Shown piece after piece: positions 42,827 to 52,828 of a stretch of DNA of 64,000 bases. The position numbers were made by a program, and so were the translations under genes. Location: positions 1 to 64,000 of the forward strand of contig MWOQ01000180.1 in assembly GCA_002026145.1 (NCBI GenBank). The letters run 5' to 3'. The stretch is from Prochlorococcus sp. HOT208_60m_813L03. GTDB lineage: Bacteria; Cyanobacteriota; Cyanobacteriia; PCC-6307; Cyanobiaceae. The notes under the pieces were generated by a model. The model saw nothing but the letters and a program-made list of their open reading frames with translations. It was not told where the DNA came from and made no database searches. Numbering within the stretch: the first letter of the stretch is position 1; each line of letters opens with the position of its first letter.

Positions 42827-43380
42827 TTTAGGCCCTCCAAATTAACATCTAAAAATTTAGCTAGACGAGCTCCTTCTTCTTCAACTTGAAGAAGTGGTTT
42901 AAGTTCACCTGCTCCGCTTAAAGGGAGAGGTTTTTTTCTACCTTTTAAAACTAAAGCAATTCTTCTTCTAGGATTAAATCCCTCACTTATATCCAATTTA
43001 ACCGATTTAATTTCATCGAAATTTAATTTAACTTCAATATCTTTGAATAATCCTTTTCTCTTTATTTCTACAGATTTTGATGATTTATCAAAATAATTAC
43101 TTCCAGAACCAAAGTTTATGTAAACCAAATACCATAAGTAAAAATTTAATAAATTAGCTATTACTCCATATGCTCCCATTATTATTCCTTGAGGGATAAA
43201 CAATAAACTTGAAGGATTTCCTAAAGGTAATAAATCCCTTCCTGAATAGCTAGATATAGAGGCCAAAAGGAAACCAATACCTCCTATCGTTAGCATTCCT
43301 CCAATAATGTAATTTGAAATTTTTCTTGATCCGCCAATTTTTTGTTCGATTTTATCGAAAGACGTGAGGTCTGAGTTCAT
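42823..43380 (-). CDS. ycf4: Photosystem I assembly protein Ycf4
   Basis: 185 residues. Two membrane helices (ISNYIIGGMLTIGGIGFLLA and LFIPQGIIMGAYGVIANLLN) and a stromal C-terminal domain with SGRDLLPLG, GFNPRRRIALVLKGRKKPLP and the conserved EEEGARLAKFL. It is a scaffold for photosystem I assembly in the thylakoid. It is divergent from psbD with 182 bases between starts, a regulatory gap that serves both photosystems. Confidence 0.95.
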   Translation of the reverse strand: MNSDLTSFDKIEQKIGGSRKISNYIIGGMLTIGGIGFLLASISSYSGRDLLPLGNPSSLLFIPQGIIMGAYGVIANLLNFYLWYLVYINFGSGSNYFDKSSKSVEIKRKGLFKDIEVKLNFDEIKSVKLDISEGFNPRRRIALVLKGRKKPLPLSGAGELKPLLQVEEEGARLAKFLDVNLEGLK

Positions 43381-43562
43381 TTTTATCTTTTTATAGAGCC
43401 TAATTCAGATAATTTAACAAACTAAAGGAGTATTCTTACCTAATTTTTAATAAAAAAGTCAGGAAAGCTTTACAAGCCATTTCAGATATACAAATATTTC
43501 CCCACATTACTCTTAATCTTTGTTAAAGTCACTGCGTATCCCGAAGCTAAAAACGATTTCTC

Positions 43563-44639
43563 ATGACGATCGCAGTTGGTAGCGCCCCACAAAGAGGATG
43601 GTTTGATATCCTCGATGATTGGTTGAAGCGCGACCGCTTTGTATTTATTGGTTGGTCCGGACTACTTCTACTTCCTTGTGCATATCTTGCTATAGGAGGT
43701 TGGTTTGTCGGAACAACATTTGTTACCTCTTGGTACACACACGGAGTTGCAAGTTCATACCTTGAAGGTTGCAACTTTTTAACAGCAGCTGTAAGCACCC
43801 CTGGTGATGCCATGGGACACAGTCTTCTATTTTTATGGGGTCCTGAAGCCCAAGGTAGTTTCGTAAGATGGCTACAACTTGGTGGGCTTTGGAACTTCGT
43901 TGCATTACATGGAGTATTTGGCCTTATTGGCTTTATGCTTCGTCAGTTTGAAATTGCTGGCCTTGTAGGTATTAGACCTTACAACGCACTAGCTTTCTCA
44001 GCAGTAATTGCAGTATTTACAAGTATCTTCCTTATTTACCCTTTAGGGCAGCATAGTTGGTTCTTCGCACCTTCTTTCGGTGTTGCAGCAATCTTCCGTT
44101 ACATCCTGTTCATTCAAGGTTTCCATAATATTACTTTAAACCCATTCCACATGATGGGAGTTGCTGGAATCCTTGGTGGTGCTCTACTTTGCGCTATCCA
44201 TGGAGCTACAGTACAAAATACTTTGTATGAAGATACAAGCATTTATACAGATGGTAAAGTTCAAAGTTCTACATTTAGAGCTTTCGATCCAACTCAAGAA
44301 GAAGAGACCTATTCAATGATCACAGCGAATAGATTCTGGAGTCAAATCTTTGGTATTGCTTTCTCAAACAAGCGTTTCTTACATTTCTTGATGCTATTTG
44401 TACCTGTTATGGGTATGTGGACATCTTCAATCGGTATTGTAGGTTTAGCACTAAATTTAAGAGCTTATGATTTTGTAAGCCAAGAAATACGTGCAGCAGA
44501 AGATCCAGAATTTGAAACTTTCTATACAAAAAATATACTTTTGAACGAAGGTATGCGAGCATGGATGTCTTCTGTGGATCAACCACACGAAAACTTTGTA
44601 TTCCCTGAGGAGGTTCTTCCACGTGGAAACGCCCTTTAA
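43563..44639 (+). CDS. psbD: Photosystem II D2 protein
   Basis: 358 residues, standard length. N-terminal [20 protein letters not shown]; five membrane helices; [14 protein letters not shown] region and the iron and plastoquinone ligands in [17 protein letters not shown] and [20 protein letters not shown]. Pairs with D1 in the reaction centre and binds the quinone QA. It overlaps psbC by 17 bases, the classic psbDC operon. Confidence 0.98.
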   Translation: MTIAVGSAPQRGWFDILDDWLKRDRFVFIGWSGLLLLPCAYLAIGGWFVGTTFVTSWYTHGVASSYLEGCNFLTAAVSTPGDAMGHSLLFLWGPEAQGSFVRWLQLGGLWNFVALHGVFGLIGFMLRQFEIAGLVGIRPYNALAFSAVIAVFTSIFLIYPLGQHSWFFAPSFGVAAIFRYILFIQGFHNITLNPFHMMGVAGILGGALLCAIHGATVQNTLYEDTSIYTDGKVQSSTFRAFDPTQEEETYSMITANRFWSQIFGIAFSNKRFLHFLMLFVPVMGMWTSSIGIVGLALNLRAYDFVSQEIRAAEDPEFETFYTKNILLNEGMRAWMSSVDQPHENFVFPEEVLPRGNAL

Positions 44640-46005
44640 TAACTTATTAAGAGCTCCAAACCAAAGTATTGAGGAAACTGGTTATGCCTGGTATGTAGGC
44701 AACGCTAGATTAATCAATTTATCTGGACGTTTATTAGGAGCTCACATTGCTCACTCAGGACTAATAGTCTTTTGGGCTGGAGCAATGATGCTCTTTGAGG
44801 TTAATCATTTTACTTTTGATAAACCAATGTGGGAGCAAGGTTTAATCTGTATGCCACACGTCGCAATGTTTGGTTATGGGATAGGCCCTGGTGGTGAAGT
44901 TACTGATATCATGCCTTTCTTCCAAGCAGGTGTGGTACACTTGATAGCTTCTGCTGTTCTTGGTTTTGGTGGTATTTACCATTCATTAGCAGGTCCAGAA
45001 AAACTTGAAGAAGATTTTCCATTTTTCTCTACTGATTGGAGAGATAAAAATCAAATGACAAATATCCTTGGATATCATTTGATTGTTCTTGGTGTAGGTG
45101 CATTAGCATGGTCAGTTAACTGGTGTTTTATTGGCGGTGCATATGACACATGGGCACCTGGTGGTGGAGAAGTCAGACTTGTAAATCCAACTTTAGATCC
45201 AAGAGTTATTCTTGGTTATCTATTTAGATCTCCATGGGGAGGAGCTGGTTCAATAATCGGTGTTAACTCCATTGAGGATATTGTTGGCGGACATGTTTAT
45301 GTGGGTATTACTGCAATTATTGGAGGAATATTCCATATCTTTACTAAGCCTTTTGGATGGGCAAGAAGAGCATTCATCTGGAATGGTGAGGGACTATTAA
45401 GTTACGCACTTGGTGGAATTTGTGTAGCAAGTTTTATTGCTTCAACATTCATCTGGTTTAACAACACTGCTTACCCTTCAGAGTTTTATGGTCCAACTAA
45501 TGCTGAAGCTTCACAGGCTCAAAGCTTTACTTTCCTAGTGAGAGATCAAAGAATTGGAGCTAACGTAGGTTCAACAATGGGACCAACAGGTCTAGGTAAG
45601 TATCTCATGAGATCTCCTACTGGTGAAATTATATTTGGTGGTGAAACAATGAGATTTTGGGATTTCAGAGGGCCATGGTTAGAGCCTTTAAGAGGACCTA
45701 ACGGATTGAGCCTTGAGAAAATCCAAAATGATATTCAGCCTTGGCAGGTAAGAAGAGCGGCTGAATATATGACCCATGCTCCTAACGCTTCTATCAACTC
45801 TGTTGGTGGAATCATTACAGAGCCTAATGCTGTTAATTTCGTTAACTTAAGACAATGGTTAGCTGCAGCTCAATTCTTCCTAGGATGGTTTACATTCATC
45901 GGTCACCTTTGGCATGCTGGACGTGCTAGAGCAGCCGCTGCAGGTTTCGAAAAAGGAATCGACAGAAAGAGTGAACCAGCTCTAGAATTGCCTGATTTAG
46001 ATTAA
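44623..46005 (+). CDS. psbC: Photosystem II CP43 chlorophyll protein
   Basis: 460 residues from the GTG at 44623 ([14 protein letters not shown]), 17 bases inside psbD. A more upstream ATG at 44596 would give MYSLRRFFH, which is not part of CP43. Six membrane helices with chlorophyll-binding histidines ([39 protein letters not shown]), and the lumenal loop with [20 protein letters not shown] and [19 protein letters not shown], where the CP43 arginine near the Mn cluster lies. Inner antenna of photosystem II. A terminator follows. Confidence 0.98.
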   Translation: METPFNNLLRAPNQSIEETGYAWYVGNARLINLSGRLLGAHIAHSGLIVFWAGAMMLFEVNHFTFDKPMWEQGLICMPHVAMFGYGIGPGGEVTDIMPFFQAGVVHLIASAVLGFGGIYHSLAGPEKLEEDFPFFSTDWRDKNQMTNILGYHLIVLGVGALAWSVNWCFIGGAYDTWAPGGGEVRLVNPTLDPRVILGYLFRSPWGGAGSIIGVNSIEDIVGGHVYVGITAIIGGIFHIFTKPFGWARRAFIWNGEGLLSYALGGICVASFIASTFIWFNNTAYPSEFYGPTNAEASQAQSFTFLVRDQRIGANVGSTMGPTGLGKYLMRSPTGEIIFGGETMRFWDFRGPWLEPLRGPNGLSLEKIQNDIQPWQVRRAAEYMTHAPNASINSVGGIITEPNAVNFVNLRQWLAAAQFFLGWFTFIGHLWHAGRARAAAAGFEKGIDRKSEPALELPDLD

Positions 46006-46027
46006 TTTTCTATCTCATCTAAAAAAG

Positions 46028-46060
46028 CCCTATCAAAAAAGATAGATAGGGTTTTTTTTT
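46028..46060 (+). terminator. Terminator of the psbDC operon
   Basis: CCCTATC and GATAGGG form a stem (46028-46034 with 46045-46051), followed by nine T. Confidence 0.88.
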
Positions 46061-46071
46061 GCTCAATTTTA

Positions 46072-46683
46072 TTATCTATATAAATTTTCTCTGAGCCATG
46101 GCAGACTTAAACCCATTACATTACTGAAACAACCCTCTATTTTTTCTATATATTTACCACCTATACCTTCCAAGGCAAATCCTCCGGCACAATATAAAGG
46201 TTCATTTGTGTCTACATAACTCTTAATTTCCCAATCTTCCAAATTAGAAAAATAAACTCTTGAACTTACTGTTTTTTTTCTTATTTCAGTGATTTGAAAA
46301 ATTTTGGAAATTGAATCAAAACTCCCAATTATTAGAGTATGACCAGTATGTAAAAATCCAAATTCTCCAGACATTTTTTTCCATCTAATAAATGCCTCCT
46401 CTTTACTAGATGGTTTTCCATAAGCTTCTCCTTTAAATTCAAAAATTGAATCGCAACCAAGTATTTCCAAAGGACCATAATTAAATTCTTCGGGCAATGA
46501 TATGTTTTGAATATTTGCAGATAAACTATTAGCCTTTTGAAAAGATAATTCCAAAGCTAAATTAAATATATTCTTTTCTTGAATAGTAGTTTCATCAAAG
46601 TTACTTGATATTTGGATAAATTCGATTTGACAATTTTCTAGTAATTTCTTTCTAGATTGAGAAGCAGAGGCTAGAATTAACAC
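46072..46683 (-). CDS. maf: Maf-like nucleotide pyrophosphatase
   Basis: 203 residues. [20 protein letters not shown] matches the N-terminal S-x-S-x-R-x-x-LL of Maf. [10 protein letters not shown] and [18 protein letters not shown] contain the acidic residues and lysine of the house-cleaning nucleotide pyrophosphatase family. It hydrolyses modified nucleotides. Convergent with psbC and divergent from cobQ. Confidence 0.93.
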   Translation of the reverse strand: MLILASASQSRKKLLENCQIEFIQISSNFDETTIQEKNIFNLALELSFQKANSLSANIQNISLPEEFNYGPLEILGCDSIFEFKGEAYGKPSSKEEAFIRWKKMSGEFGFLHTGHTLIIGSFDSISKIFQITEIRKKTVSSRVYFSNLEDWEIKSYVDTNEPLYCAGGFALEGIGGKYIEKIEGCFSNVMGLSLPWLRENLYR

Positions 46684-46749
46684 AAATTTTTTACCAAATT
46701 ATAATTCAATTTAATAATTAATAAATTTTAAAATTAATATAAATCACTA

Positions 46750-48279
46750 ATGGAGTTAGAAGCAAAATTACATGAAAGAAAAAAACCAATAATGGTCCTA
46801 GGCACTTCCAGTGGAGCAGGAAAATCATTAACGGTTACCGCTATTTGTAGGATTCTTAAAAATTTAGGAGAAGAACCAATACCTTTTAAAGGACAAAATA
46901 TGAGTAACAACGCTTGGGTTGATTGGGAAGGTGGAGAGATGGCATATTCACAGGCACTTCAAGCTTTTGCTTGTGGTATTAATCCCTCAGCAGAGATGAA
47001 TCCCATTTTATTAAAACCACAAGGAAACTCAATAAGCGAAGTTATTCACCTAGGTAAAAGCATAGGGACCACAACCGCACAAAATTACTATAAAGATTGG
47101 TTTATTTCAGGCTGGGAAGTAATTAAAAAAAGTTTAAAGTCTATTTACGAAAGGAATCCAAATTGCCGTTTGATTATCGAAGGGGCTGGAAGTCCGGTAG
47201 AGATGAATTTAATTCATAGAGATCTGACTAATTTAAGAGTTGCTAAATATTTAAATGCAAATTGCATATTAGTTACTGATATTGAAAGGGGAGGCGTATT
47301 TGCACAAATAATTGGTACTCTGCAATTAATGAAGCCAGAAGAAAAGAAGCTTATTAAGGGAATTATTATAAATAGATTCAGAGGAGACCTTTCATTATTT
47401 GAAGATGGGAAGAAATGGATAGAGAATAAGACTCAAATCCCTGTTATTGGAATTATTCCATGGTTAAATGATTCATTTCCACCAGAGGATTCTTTAGATT
47501 TAATAGAAAAAAAATCACTTCCTAAAAATCCTGAAATCAATGTAGGAATTATAAAATTACCATCTATTAGTAATTTCTCAGATTTTGATCCACTAGAGAA
47601 TGAAGAAACAATATTAATTGAATGGATTAGAAAATCACAAAACCTAAGTAAGTATGACTGCATTATTCTGCCGGGCAGTAAACAAACGATTAAAGATCAA
47701 ATATTTCTAGAAAATTCTGGCTTATCTCAGGATATAAGGGACTATTCAAATAACAAAGGAAATATTATTGGAATATGTGGAGGTTTACAAATGTTAGGGA
47801 CTACACTTAAAGATCCTTATTTTAAAGAAGGTTCCAAAAACTATTCTGAACAAAAAATTAAAGGTATTGGATTACTACCATTAAAAACGACTTTCTTTAA
47901 AAAAAAATTAACACGTCAAATCAAATCTAAATCTATATGGCCATGTCAATCAGAAATTAATGGATTTGAAATTCATAATGGTCAAACTGTTTTAGATGAA
48001 ATCCAAAGTTCATTAAAGATTAATCCTATTTTTAAAGATTTAGATCTTGGATGGTACAAAGAAAATAATAAAGGGGGAACTATTGCTGGAACATACGTTC
48101 ATGGAATCTTTGAAAATGACAGTTGGAGAGTGCATTATATTAATTTAATAAGGAAGAGTAAAAATCTACCAATATTAAATAAAAAATCAATATCTTATAA
48201 AGATAAGAGACAATCCATTATTGATAATCTTGCGAAAGAATTCCACAAACATTTAAATCTCAAATCATTTTTAAGTTGA
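46750..48279 (+). CDS. cobQ: Adenosylcobyric acid synthase (cobyric acid a,c-diamide amidase)
   Basis: 509 residues. The N-terminal ATP-binding domain has LGTSSGAGKSLTVTAICRIL. RGGVFAQIIGTLQLM is typical of the CobQ family. The C-terminal glutamine amidotransferase domain carries the catalytic cysteine in IIGICGGLQMLG and the histidine in GTYVHGIF. It amidates the corrin ring in the cobalamin pathway. The stop overlaps the ferredoxin start by four bases. Confidence 0.95.
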   Translation: MELEAKLHERKKPIMVLGTSSGAGKSLTVTAICRILKNLGEEPIPFKGQNMSNNAWVDWEGGEMAYSQALQAFACGINPSAEMNPILLKPQGNSISEVIHLGKSIGTTTAQNYYKDWFISGWEVIKKSLKSIYERNPNCRLIIEGAGSPVEMNLIHRDLTNLRVAKYLNANCILVTDIERGGVFAQIIGTLQLMKPEEKKLIKGIIINRFRGDLSLFEDGKKWIENKTQIPVIGIIPWLNDSFPPEDSLDLIEKKSLPKNPEINVGIIKLPSISNFSDFDPLENEETILIEWIRKSQNLSKYDCIILPGSKQTIKDQIFLENSGLSQDIRDYSNNKGNIIGICGGLQMLGTTLKDPYFKEGSKNYSEQKIKGIGLLPLKTTFFKKKLTRQIKSKSIWPCQSEINGFEIHNGQTVLDEIQSSLKINPIFKDLDLGWYKENNKGGTIAGTYVHGIFENDSWRVHYINLIRKSKNLPILNKKSISYKDKRQSIIDNLAKEFHKHLNLKSFLS

Positions 48280-48524
48280 AAGAAACAAAAAATATAAAAG
48301 TAATATGGCCAAACAATAAAGAAACATTTGTTTCAGATGGTGACGACTGGTTTTCTTCTGCTGAAAAGGCAGGTTTTAAAATCCCTACAGGCTGTCTCAC
48401 AGGAAGTTGTGGAGCCTGTGAAATAGATGTAAATGGTGAAACAGTTAGGGCTTGTATAAGTAAAATTAAAAATAATAAAAAATGTATGTTACGGGTTTCT
48501 TTAACCACAGACCCGTTTTGGTAG
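48276..48524 (+). CDS. Small [2Fe-2S] ferredoxin
   Basis: 82 residues from a TTG start overlapping the cobQ stop. C40, C45, C48 (GCLTGSCGACEID) follow the plant-type C-x4-C-x2-C pattern. Two further cysteines (C60 in VRACIS and C70) offer the fourth ligand. It is an electron carrier of unknown partner. Last gene of the conserved stretch before the accessory island. Confidence 0.82.
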   Translation: MKETKNIKVIWPNNKETFVSDGDDWFSSAEKAGFKIPTGCLTGSCGACEIDVNGETVRACISKIKNNKKCMLRVSLTTDPFW

Positions 48525-48663
48525 GAATGAATTTTTTGTTTCTCTTAGAGATAAAATTTAATTTGATTCCAATTCTAAATTTCCTTTTTTGAAGAAGTTT
48601 TTCAAAATTACATTTACTTTAAGATTCCACATTTTCCCTGCGGCCAACTCAAAGGTTGATAGT

Positions 48664-50358
48664 TTATTTTGGGGTTCCAAAACGCCAAACCAGACTAACA
48701 TCAAAGGTATTGGCATCAAGATTCCCTTCTTTAGAAATAACTTTTCCAATGCCAGTTTGAAGGCTGAAATCGTCATTTAAATTGTACTCCAAACCGATAC
48801 TTGGTTTGTACAATAAGGCGCTACCACTATCGACACCTCCTCCCCCTCCAGCTCCGATAAGCATTTCGCCATAGAGTTGCCAATTCTCCAAGCTCGGACC
48901 AAGAATACCTAATCCCCAGTGTCCCTCTGAATAGCCACCCGCTCCTCCTTCATACGCACTTAATCCTTGTCCTGTAAGATACCACCAATCTCCTACCATC
49001 CAATCGATTTTACCGCCCAAAAGTTGCATATCGCGTGAATAGCCGTCCTTACGTTGCGCATCAAAATACCATTGGTGCGCCGGGCGAAAACGCCATTTAT
49101 TAGTTTGTATAAAGTTTGTTTCCTTTAAGGGTGCTCCTTTTTGATCCTGAGCAAAGGTTTGCATTACATATGCCAAATTGAAGCCGACATATGGGGTATC
49201 AAAATTTCCATCTGGAGCAGTGAGATAGCCGCCGTCGATAATCATATTTAGATCAGGAGAAAGTTGATATTCCATCCCTAAATTCGCTCGAGCAACAAAT
49301 CCTCCACCGGTTTCGACCGCTCCGCCACCAGCACCCCCAATGGTTAGAGCGGGGAGCAAAGCGAGACGATCGTCTTTCGTCAGCGGGAAGCGATAGCCCA
49401 TTCCTCCCAAAAGTTCCGCATACCCGCCTACGCCACCCTCCACAGCACCGGCGGTTTCAAAGGTAGCAAACCAATTTTCATCAAGAAAGTAAGAATAATC
49501 TACGCCGACCAATCCAAAAGAATCATCAAACGATCCACCGGAGGTTGTTTTGCTGTCGCTGGACGGATAATAGGCGCGAACGCGAGCCGCCAGGTGAGAT
49601 CGATGGCGGCTCACATTGCTCAAGTCGGCTCCAAAGTAATCGGCCTTAGTTAGTCCATCATTTCCCCAACTGAATGTGGGTGAAGTGAAAGGAATATCTA
49701 GTGAAAGAGCTATTGCATCGCTGGAAATATCTCCATTTGGGAAATCTACATAGGAATAATTTAGCCCCAATGAGCTCCAGCTAAAGTCATATTTGAGACC
49801 GATATGAGGCCGGATCATTAATCCACCTCCTTGCGCTGCGGCACCGCCGCCACCTGCACCCACATAGCCTCCGGCGTCGAGAATCCAGTTATTTGTTAAA
49901 TAATGTTCCACTCCGATGGTGTAGCCACCAGTAAAGAATCCCCCACGACGTCCCGTCGCAGCACCGTAAAGAGTTATACCGCCGTAAAGCCAAGAGTTAA
50001 AACTATCGTAAGCTCCTACACTGTACAAACCCATGAATTCGCCGTCATCTGGCATATCAATTTCCTCATAGGAAAAACGCAACGTTCGATTGCGCCAAAT
50101 AGAAGGTTCCCTTATGGCGGATTTTGTCTCAGAAAATTGATTTATTGAAAAACCTTTTTTATTTTCATTTTTAAAATAATTTTCATCCCCTTTGTAGGAT
50201 TTCCAGATAATCTTTTTCAACGGTTTAGGTCTATTTTCATCCACCATTTCCCATTCAACAGTTTTTATTCCAGATGAACTCTTTTTTAGTTTTTCGGCAA
50301 AAACATCAAGAGAATTTAATAATTGACTAAATAAAAATATATAAAAAATCAACTTCAT
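48664..50358 (-). CDS. Glycine-rich outer-membrane beta-barrel protein with high G+C body
   Basis: 564 residues. MKLIFYIFLFSQLLNSLDVF is a signal peptide, so the product goes to the outer membrane or surface. From about residue 130 the protein repeats a beta-hairpin module three times or more: a short motif rich in Gly (GAGGGGAAAQGGG, GGAGGGAVETGGG, GAGGGGGVDSG) flanked by aromatic-ended strands such as IGLKYDFSWS, LGMEYQLSPD and IGLEYNLNDD. The N-terminal ~80 residues are Lys/Asn-rich and AT-rich like the host, while the body is G+C-rich (36 of 60 bases at 49321-49380). This indicates acquisition from a foreign source and fusion to a local signal. No named family is recognised. Confidence 0.65.
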   Translation of the reverse strand: MKLIFYIFLFSQLLNSLDVFAEKLKKSSSGIKTVEWEMVDENRPKPLKKIIWKSYKGDENYFKNENKKGFSINQFSETKSAIREPSIWRNRTLRFSYEEIDMPDDGEFMGLYSVGAYDSFNSWLYGGITLYGAATGRRGGFFTGGYTIGVEHYLTNNWILDAGGYVGAGGGGAAAQGGGLMIRPHIGLKYDFSWSSLGLNYSYVDFPNGDISSDAIALSLDIPFTSPTFSWGNDGLTKADYFGADLSNVSRHRSHLAARVRAYYPSSDSKTTSGGSFDDSFGLVGVDYSYFLDENWFATFETAGAVEGGVGGYAELLGGMGYRFPLTKDDRLALLPALTIGGAGGGAVETGGGFVARANLGMEYQLSPDLNMIIDGGYLTAPDGNFDTPYVGFNLAYVMQTFAQDQKGAPLKETNFIQTNKWRFRPAHQWYFDAQRKDGYSRDMQLLGGKIDWMVGDWWYLTGQGLSAYEGGAGGYSEGHWGLGILGPSLENWQLYGEMLIGAGGGGGVDSGSALLYKPSIGLEYNLNDDFSLQTGIGKVISKEGNLDANTFDVSLVWRFGTPK

Positions 50359-50579
50359 ATGAAACTTCTTAGATTTACTAATCTTTTCAAATTATACTTA
50401 AATAAGACAAGAATTATCAATCTATATTTCAATCTAAGTTTTCCCAAAAATATAACTCTCTAGGAATTAACTGGTATTTTAAATATTTTATATTTTCACC
50501 GATATCTTGAAAAACATTTTTCTACACAAAAAGTTAGATAAACTTTTTATTTAGTTAATTATGCTCAAGGTAGTTTTAA

Positions 50580-51128
50580 CTATACATTCCAAATAATTAA
50601 ATAAAGAAAAATATAATAAAACACAGAACCTAAAAATGTGTTTAATAAAATAAACTTTTTTTTTATTTTTGAAGAGGCGATAATATAACTTCCTAAAACA
50701 TGTGGCAAAATAGGAAAAGATCTTATGATAAGTATATAAGAAGATCTAAAAGTAAGATTTTCAAATAATTTTAAAAAAAAATTATTTTCTAGTTTTTTAG
50801 AAAAAAATATACCTCTTGAATATTTAAAATTAATTTTTCTTAAAATAAGTACTTGAATTACACTTAAAACAGTTAAAGCAGGAGAAAAAAATATAATGTA
50901 ATTTAAACCAAAAAGCTTTATTAGCATAAAGTCAAAAATAATTGATAAAGGCAAACCTAAAAATACAGAAATTAAGTTTAAAACTATCAAATATTTATAT
51001 TGAATATTATTTAGTAAGTATTCAAGATCATAGTTGTATCTAAATATTAGTGCTAAAAGATAAACTACTAAATAGGTTAAAAAGACTTTAAAAACAATTG
51101 ATTTAAAATTAAGATCTTTTTTAAACAT
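50580..51128 (-). CDS. VTT-domain (TVP38/TMEM64-like) membrane protein
   Basis: 182 residues with five to six membrane segments. SVFLGLPLSIIFDFMLIKLF and RSFPILPHVLGSYIIASSKI followed by FILLNTFLGSVFYYIFLY resemble the TVP38/VTT pattern (R-x-x-P-x-x-P and a late T-x-LG helix). Such proteins are small integral membrane proteins possibly moving lipids. Very AT-rich, in contrast with the gene upstream. The assignment is by pattern only. Confidence 0.5.
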   Translation of the reverse strand: MFKKDLNFKSIVFKVFLTYLVVYLLALIFRYNYDLEYLLNNIQYKYLIVLNLISVFLGLPLSIIFDFMLIKLFGLNYIIFFSPALTVLSVIQVLILRKINFKYSRGIFFSKKLENNFFLKLFENLTFRSSYILIIRSFPILPHVLGSYIIASSKIKKKFILLNTFLGSVFYYIFLYLIIWNV

Positions 51129-51459
51129 ATAAGTTCAACCATTTAAAATAATTATCAAAAAAGTTATCTAAAAAATCACCTCTAATTTAACACTAGTCAA
51201 AAAATAAAGTATATATATATTTTTCTTGAAAATGTTAATTAAGAAATCTTAGAATAAGTTTTCTTTCTTTATGCAACACAATTTAATTAATCAAATTAGA
51301 AGGTAAAATTACACCTTAATTTCATTATGGCGATTAAAGAACCATATTTGAAGAATCTATAAAGATGGAATAAATTATCCAAATCCTCCACCACATTTTT
51401 GATATTTATAATGAAACAGAGAAAAAGTAGGAAATTAAATTATGCTGATGAATTTCAAA

Positions 51460-51560
51460 AAAAAAAAGACCTCTGATAATAGAGGTCTTTATTGGGTTTA
51501 CTAAATCAAGTGTTTCCTTGTTTCCACGTATTTAGTAAACCACTCCTTCACACAATAACA
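51460..51560 (-). ncRNA. Yfr2-5 family small RNA
   Basis: On the minus strand a 12-bp stem, GGTTTACTAAAT with ATTTAGTAAACC (51541-51530 and 51506-51495), closes a loop holding two copies of GGAAACA in ACGTGGAAACAAGGAAACAC. The stem is followed by a terminator hairpin AAGACCTCT/AGAGGTCTT and a T run. The tandem GGAAACA loop plus terminal hairpin are the recognised features of the Yfr2-5 RNAs, first found in Prochlorococcus. The exact 5' end is not visible; the region is estimated at about 95-100 nt. Which of Yfr2, 3, 4 or 5 cannot be said. Confidence 0.8.
51461..51486 (-). terminator. Terminator of the Yfr2-5-type RNA
   Basis: AGACCTCT-ATTATC-AGAGGTCT read on the minus strand, then a run of T. 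It ends the small RNA. Confidence 0.8.
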
Positions 51561-52054
51561 ACTTAAGCCATATTTATTTTTTTCGTGGAAGGGCGAATGG
51601 AATGTTACTTAACTGTCACATGTGCCAATTGATTATTGCAATAAATTTGTCATTAAAAACACCCTGATTTAGTGAGAAGGATTTTTATACATGGGAAATT
51701 AGTATGTGAGGAGTATCTGGCAGTTACAATTTAATGGCAAAAGCAATCAAATATCTAAAGTATTAATTACTAATTCTTTTCCCAAAATAGATAAAGATTT
51801 GAAAACTAGTTTTTAGTATCTACTATTGCAGTACTTATTGAAATCAACTTCCATCCTGCAGAATTACTTTTTTAATAATTACTGCAATTTCGTTTTCTTG
51901 CTTTTGAGTATTTGTATTTCCAACTGCGTAATATATATCAATATCATTTTTAACTTTTGCGTTTATTTGGTGACGCTTTATTCAGAGTTAATATTACTCA
52001 ATCTTTCATCGTTAATAGGAAAGATTCGATAGGGTGGTTGAAATTTAGGTTTTT

Positions 52055-52159
52055 ATGGTACTACCTTCACCCCAAATCGCGATTGGATTACTGCTTATAA
52101 GTATTGGAATAGTAGTTACTTTTGATATCAAAATTGATCTTTTAAAAGGTAAAGAGTAA
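52055..52159 (+). CDS. Small single-pass membrane peptide, 34 aa
   Basis: ATG at 52055, TAA at 52157-52159. The peptide QIAIGLLLISIGIVVTFDIK is one membrane helix with a lysine-rich end (LLKGKE). Such small peptides are common in picocyanobacteria, but there is no homolog I can name. Speculative; the stretch has no other gene. Confidence 0.3.
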   Translation: MVLPSPQIAIGLLLISIGIVVTFDIKIDLLKGKE

Positions 52160-52225
52160 TAGACAAAACTTAGCTATATTAGAAAAATATCTATATTGAT
52201 TCGATCAAATAATAATTAATCCTAA

Positions 52226-52828
52226 TTAGATTAAGAATAAAAAACACCCTGTAATAAATCCACTTAAATGACCTAGTAAACTTATCCCTGGCAAAAAAGA
52301 GAAACTCAAACCTATGAGGCATATTATCTTTGACATTCTTTGAACTTCATAATTGGACTTAAAACCTATTTCTTTTCCTAAAAAATATTTCTTTCCATAA
52401 AGGGAAGTTAATAGTAAGAATCCAAATAAAGCATAAATTATTCCACTAAATCCTAAAGAGGCATAATTCGGATAGATATTAAAATACGATAAAATCTTTT
52501 CGTAAGCCCAGATAATAAAAAAATTTAAAAAAGAACAAATAAAAACAAATTTAAAATAAAAAAATCTGCTTTTAATTCCAAGTCTCATCAAAAAATATCT
52601 AGTGATGATTATTCCACCGAGATTACTTAATAAATGGTTTAAATCTGCATGAGTTACGATTGATGTGAAAACTCTATAAGGTTGATCACTAATTAATCTT
52701 GGTACAAAATAAAAATATTTTTTATCAATAACTCCAATTAAATCTGTAAAAATAAAAACTGAGATTAAAAGAAATCCAGTTACAATATATTGCCAATCAT
52801 ATTTTGATATTGAGTTATTAAAAGGCAT
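52226..52828 (-). CDS. Rhomboid-family intramembrane serine protease
   Basis: 200 residues with six membrane segments. The catalytic serine is S128 in LGFSGIIYALFG, and the catalytic histidine is H187 in LGHLSGFITG. HADLNHLLSNLGG near residue 60-72 is the H-x-x-x-H-x-x-x-N element of the family's second helix. Rhomboids cleave membrane proteins within their helices. Its substrate is unknown. It is on the AT-rich part of the island, with repeat blocks upstream. Confidence 0.78.
   Translation of the reverse strand: MPFNNSISKYDWQYIVTGFLLISVFIFTDLIGVIDKKYFYFVPRLISDQPYRVFTSIVTHADLNHLLSNLGGIIITRYFLMRLGIKSRFFYFKFVFICSFLNFFIIWAYEKILSYFNIYPNYASLGFSGIIYALFGFLLLTSLYGKKYFLGKEIGFKSNYEVQRMSKIICLIGLSFSFLPGISLLGHLSGFITGCFLFLI

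Larger units (their letters stand above)
51129..52054. other. Long intergenic stretch with a small RNA
   Basis: About 0.9 kb without a convincing protein gene. It contains the Yfr2-5-type RNA described at 51460-51560 (minus). A TTG-started frame at 51826-52032 (68 codons) and very short ATG frames at 51333 and 51733 have no supporting signals. At 51704-51713 is TGTGAGGAGT, close to the complement of the Yfr1 seed; see findings. Confidence 0.4.

Noticed and set aside
48558-48776. Minus-strand frame overlapping the 3' end of the outer-membrane gene
   Set aside because: Different frame inside a well-supported gene, with no independent signals.
51826-52032. 68-codon frame with a TTG start
   Set aside because: Cysteine- and phenylalanine-rich, no ribosome site and no motif; more likely chance in AT-rich DNA.
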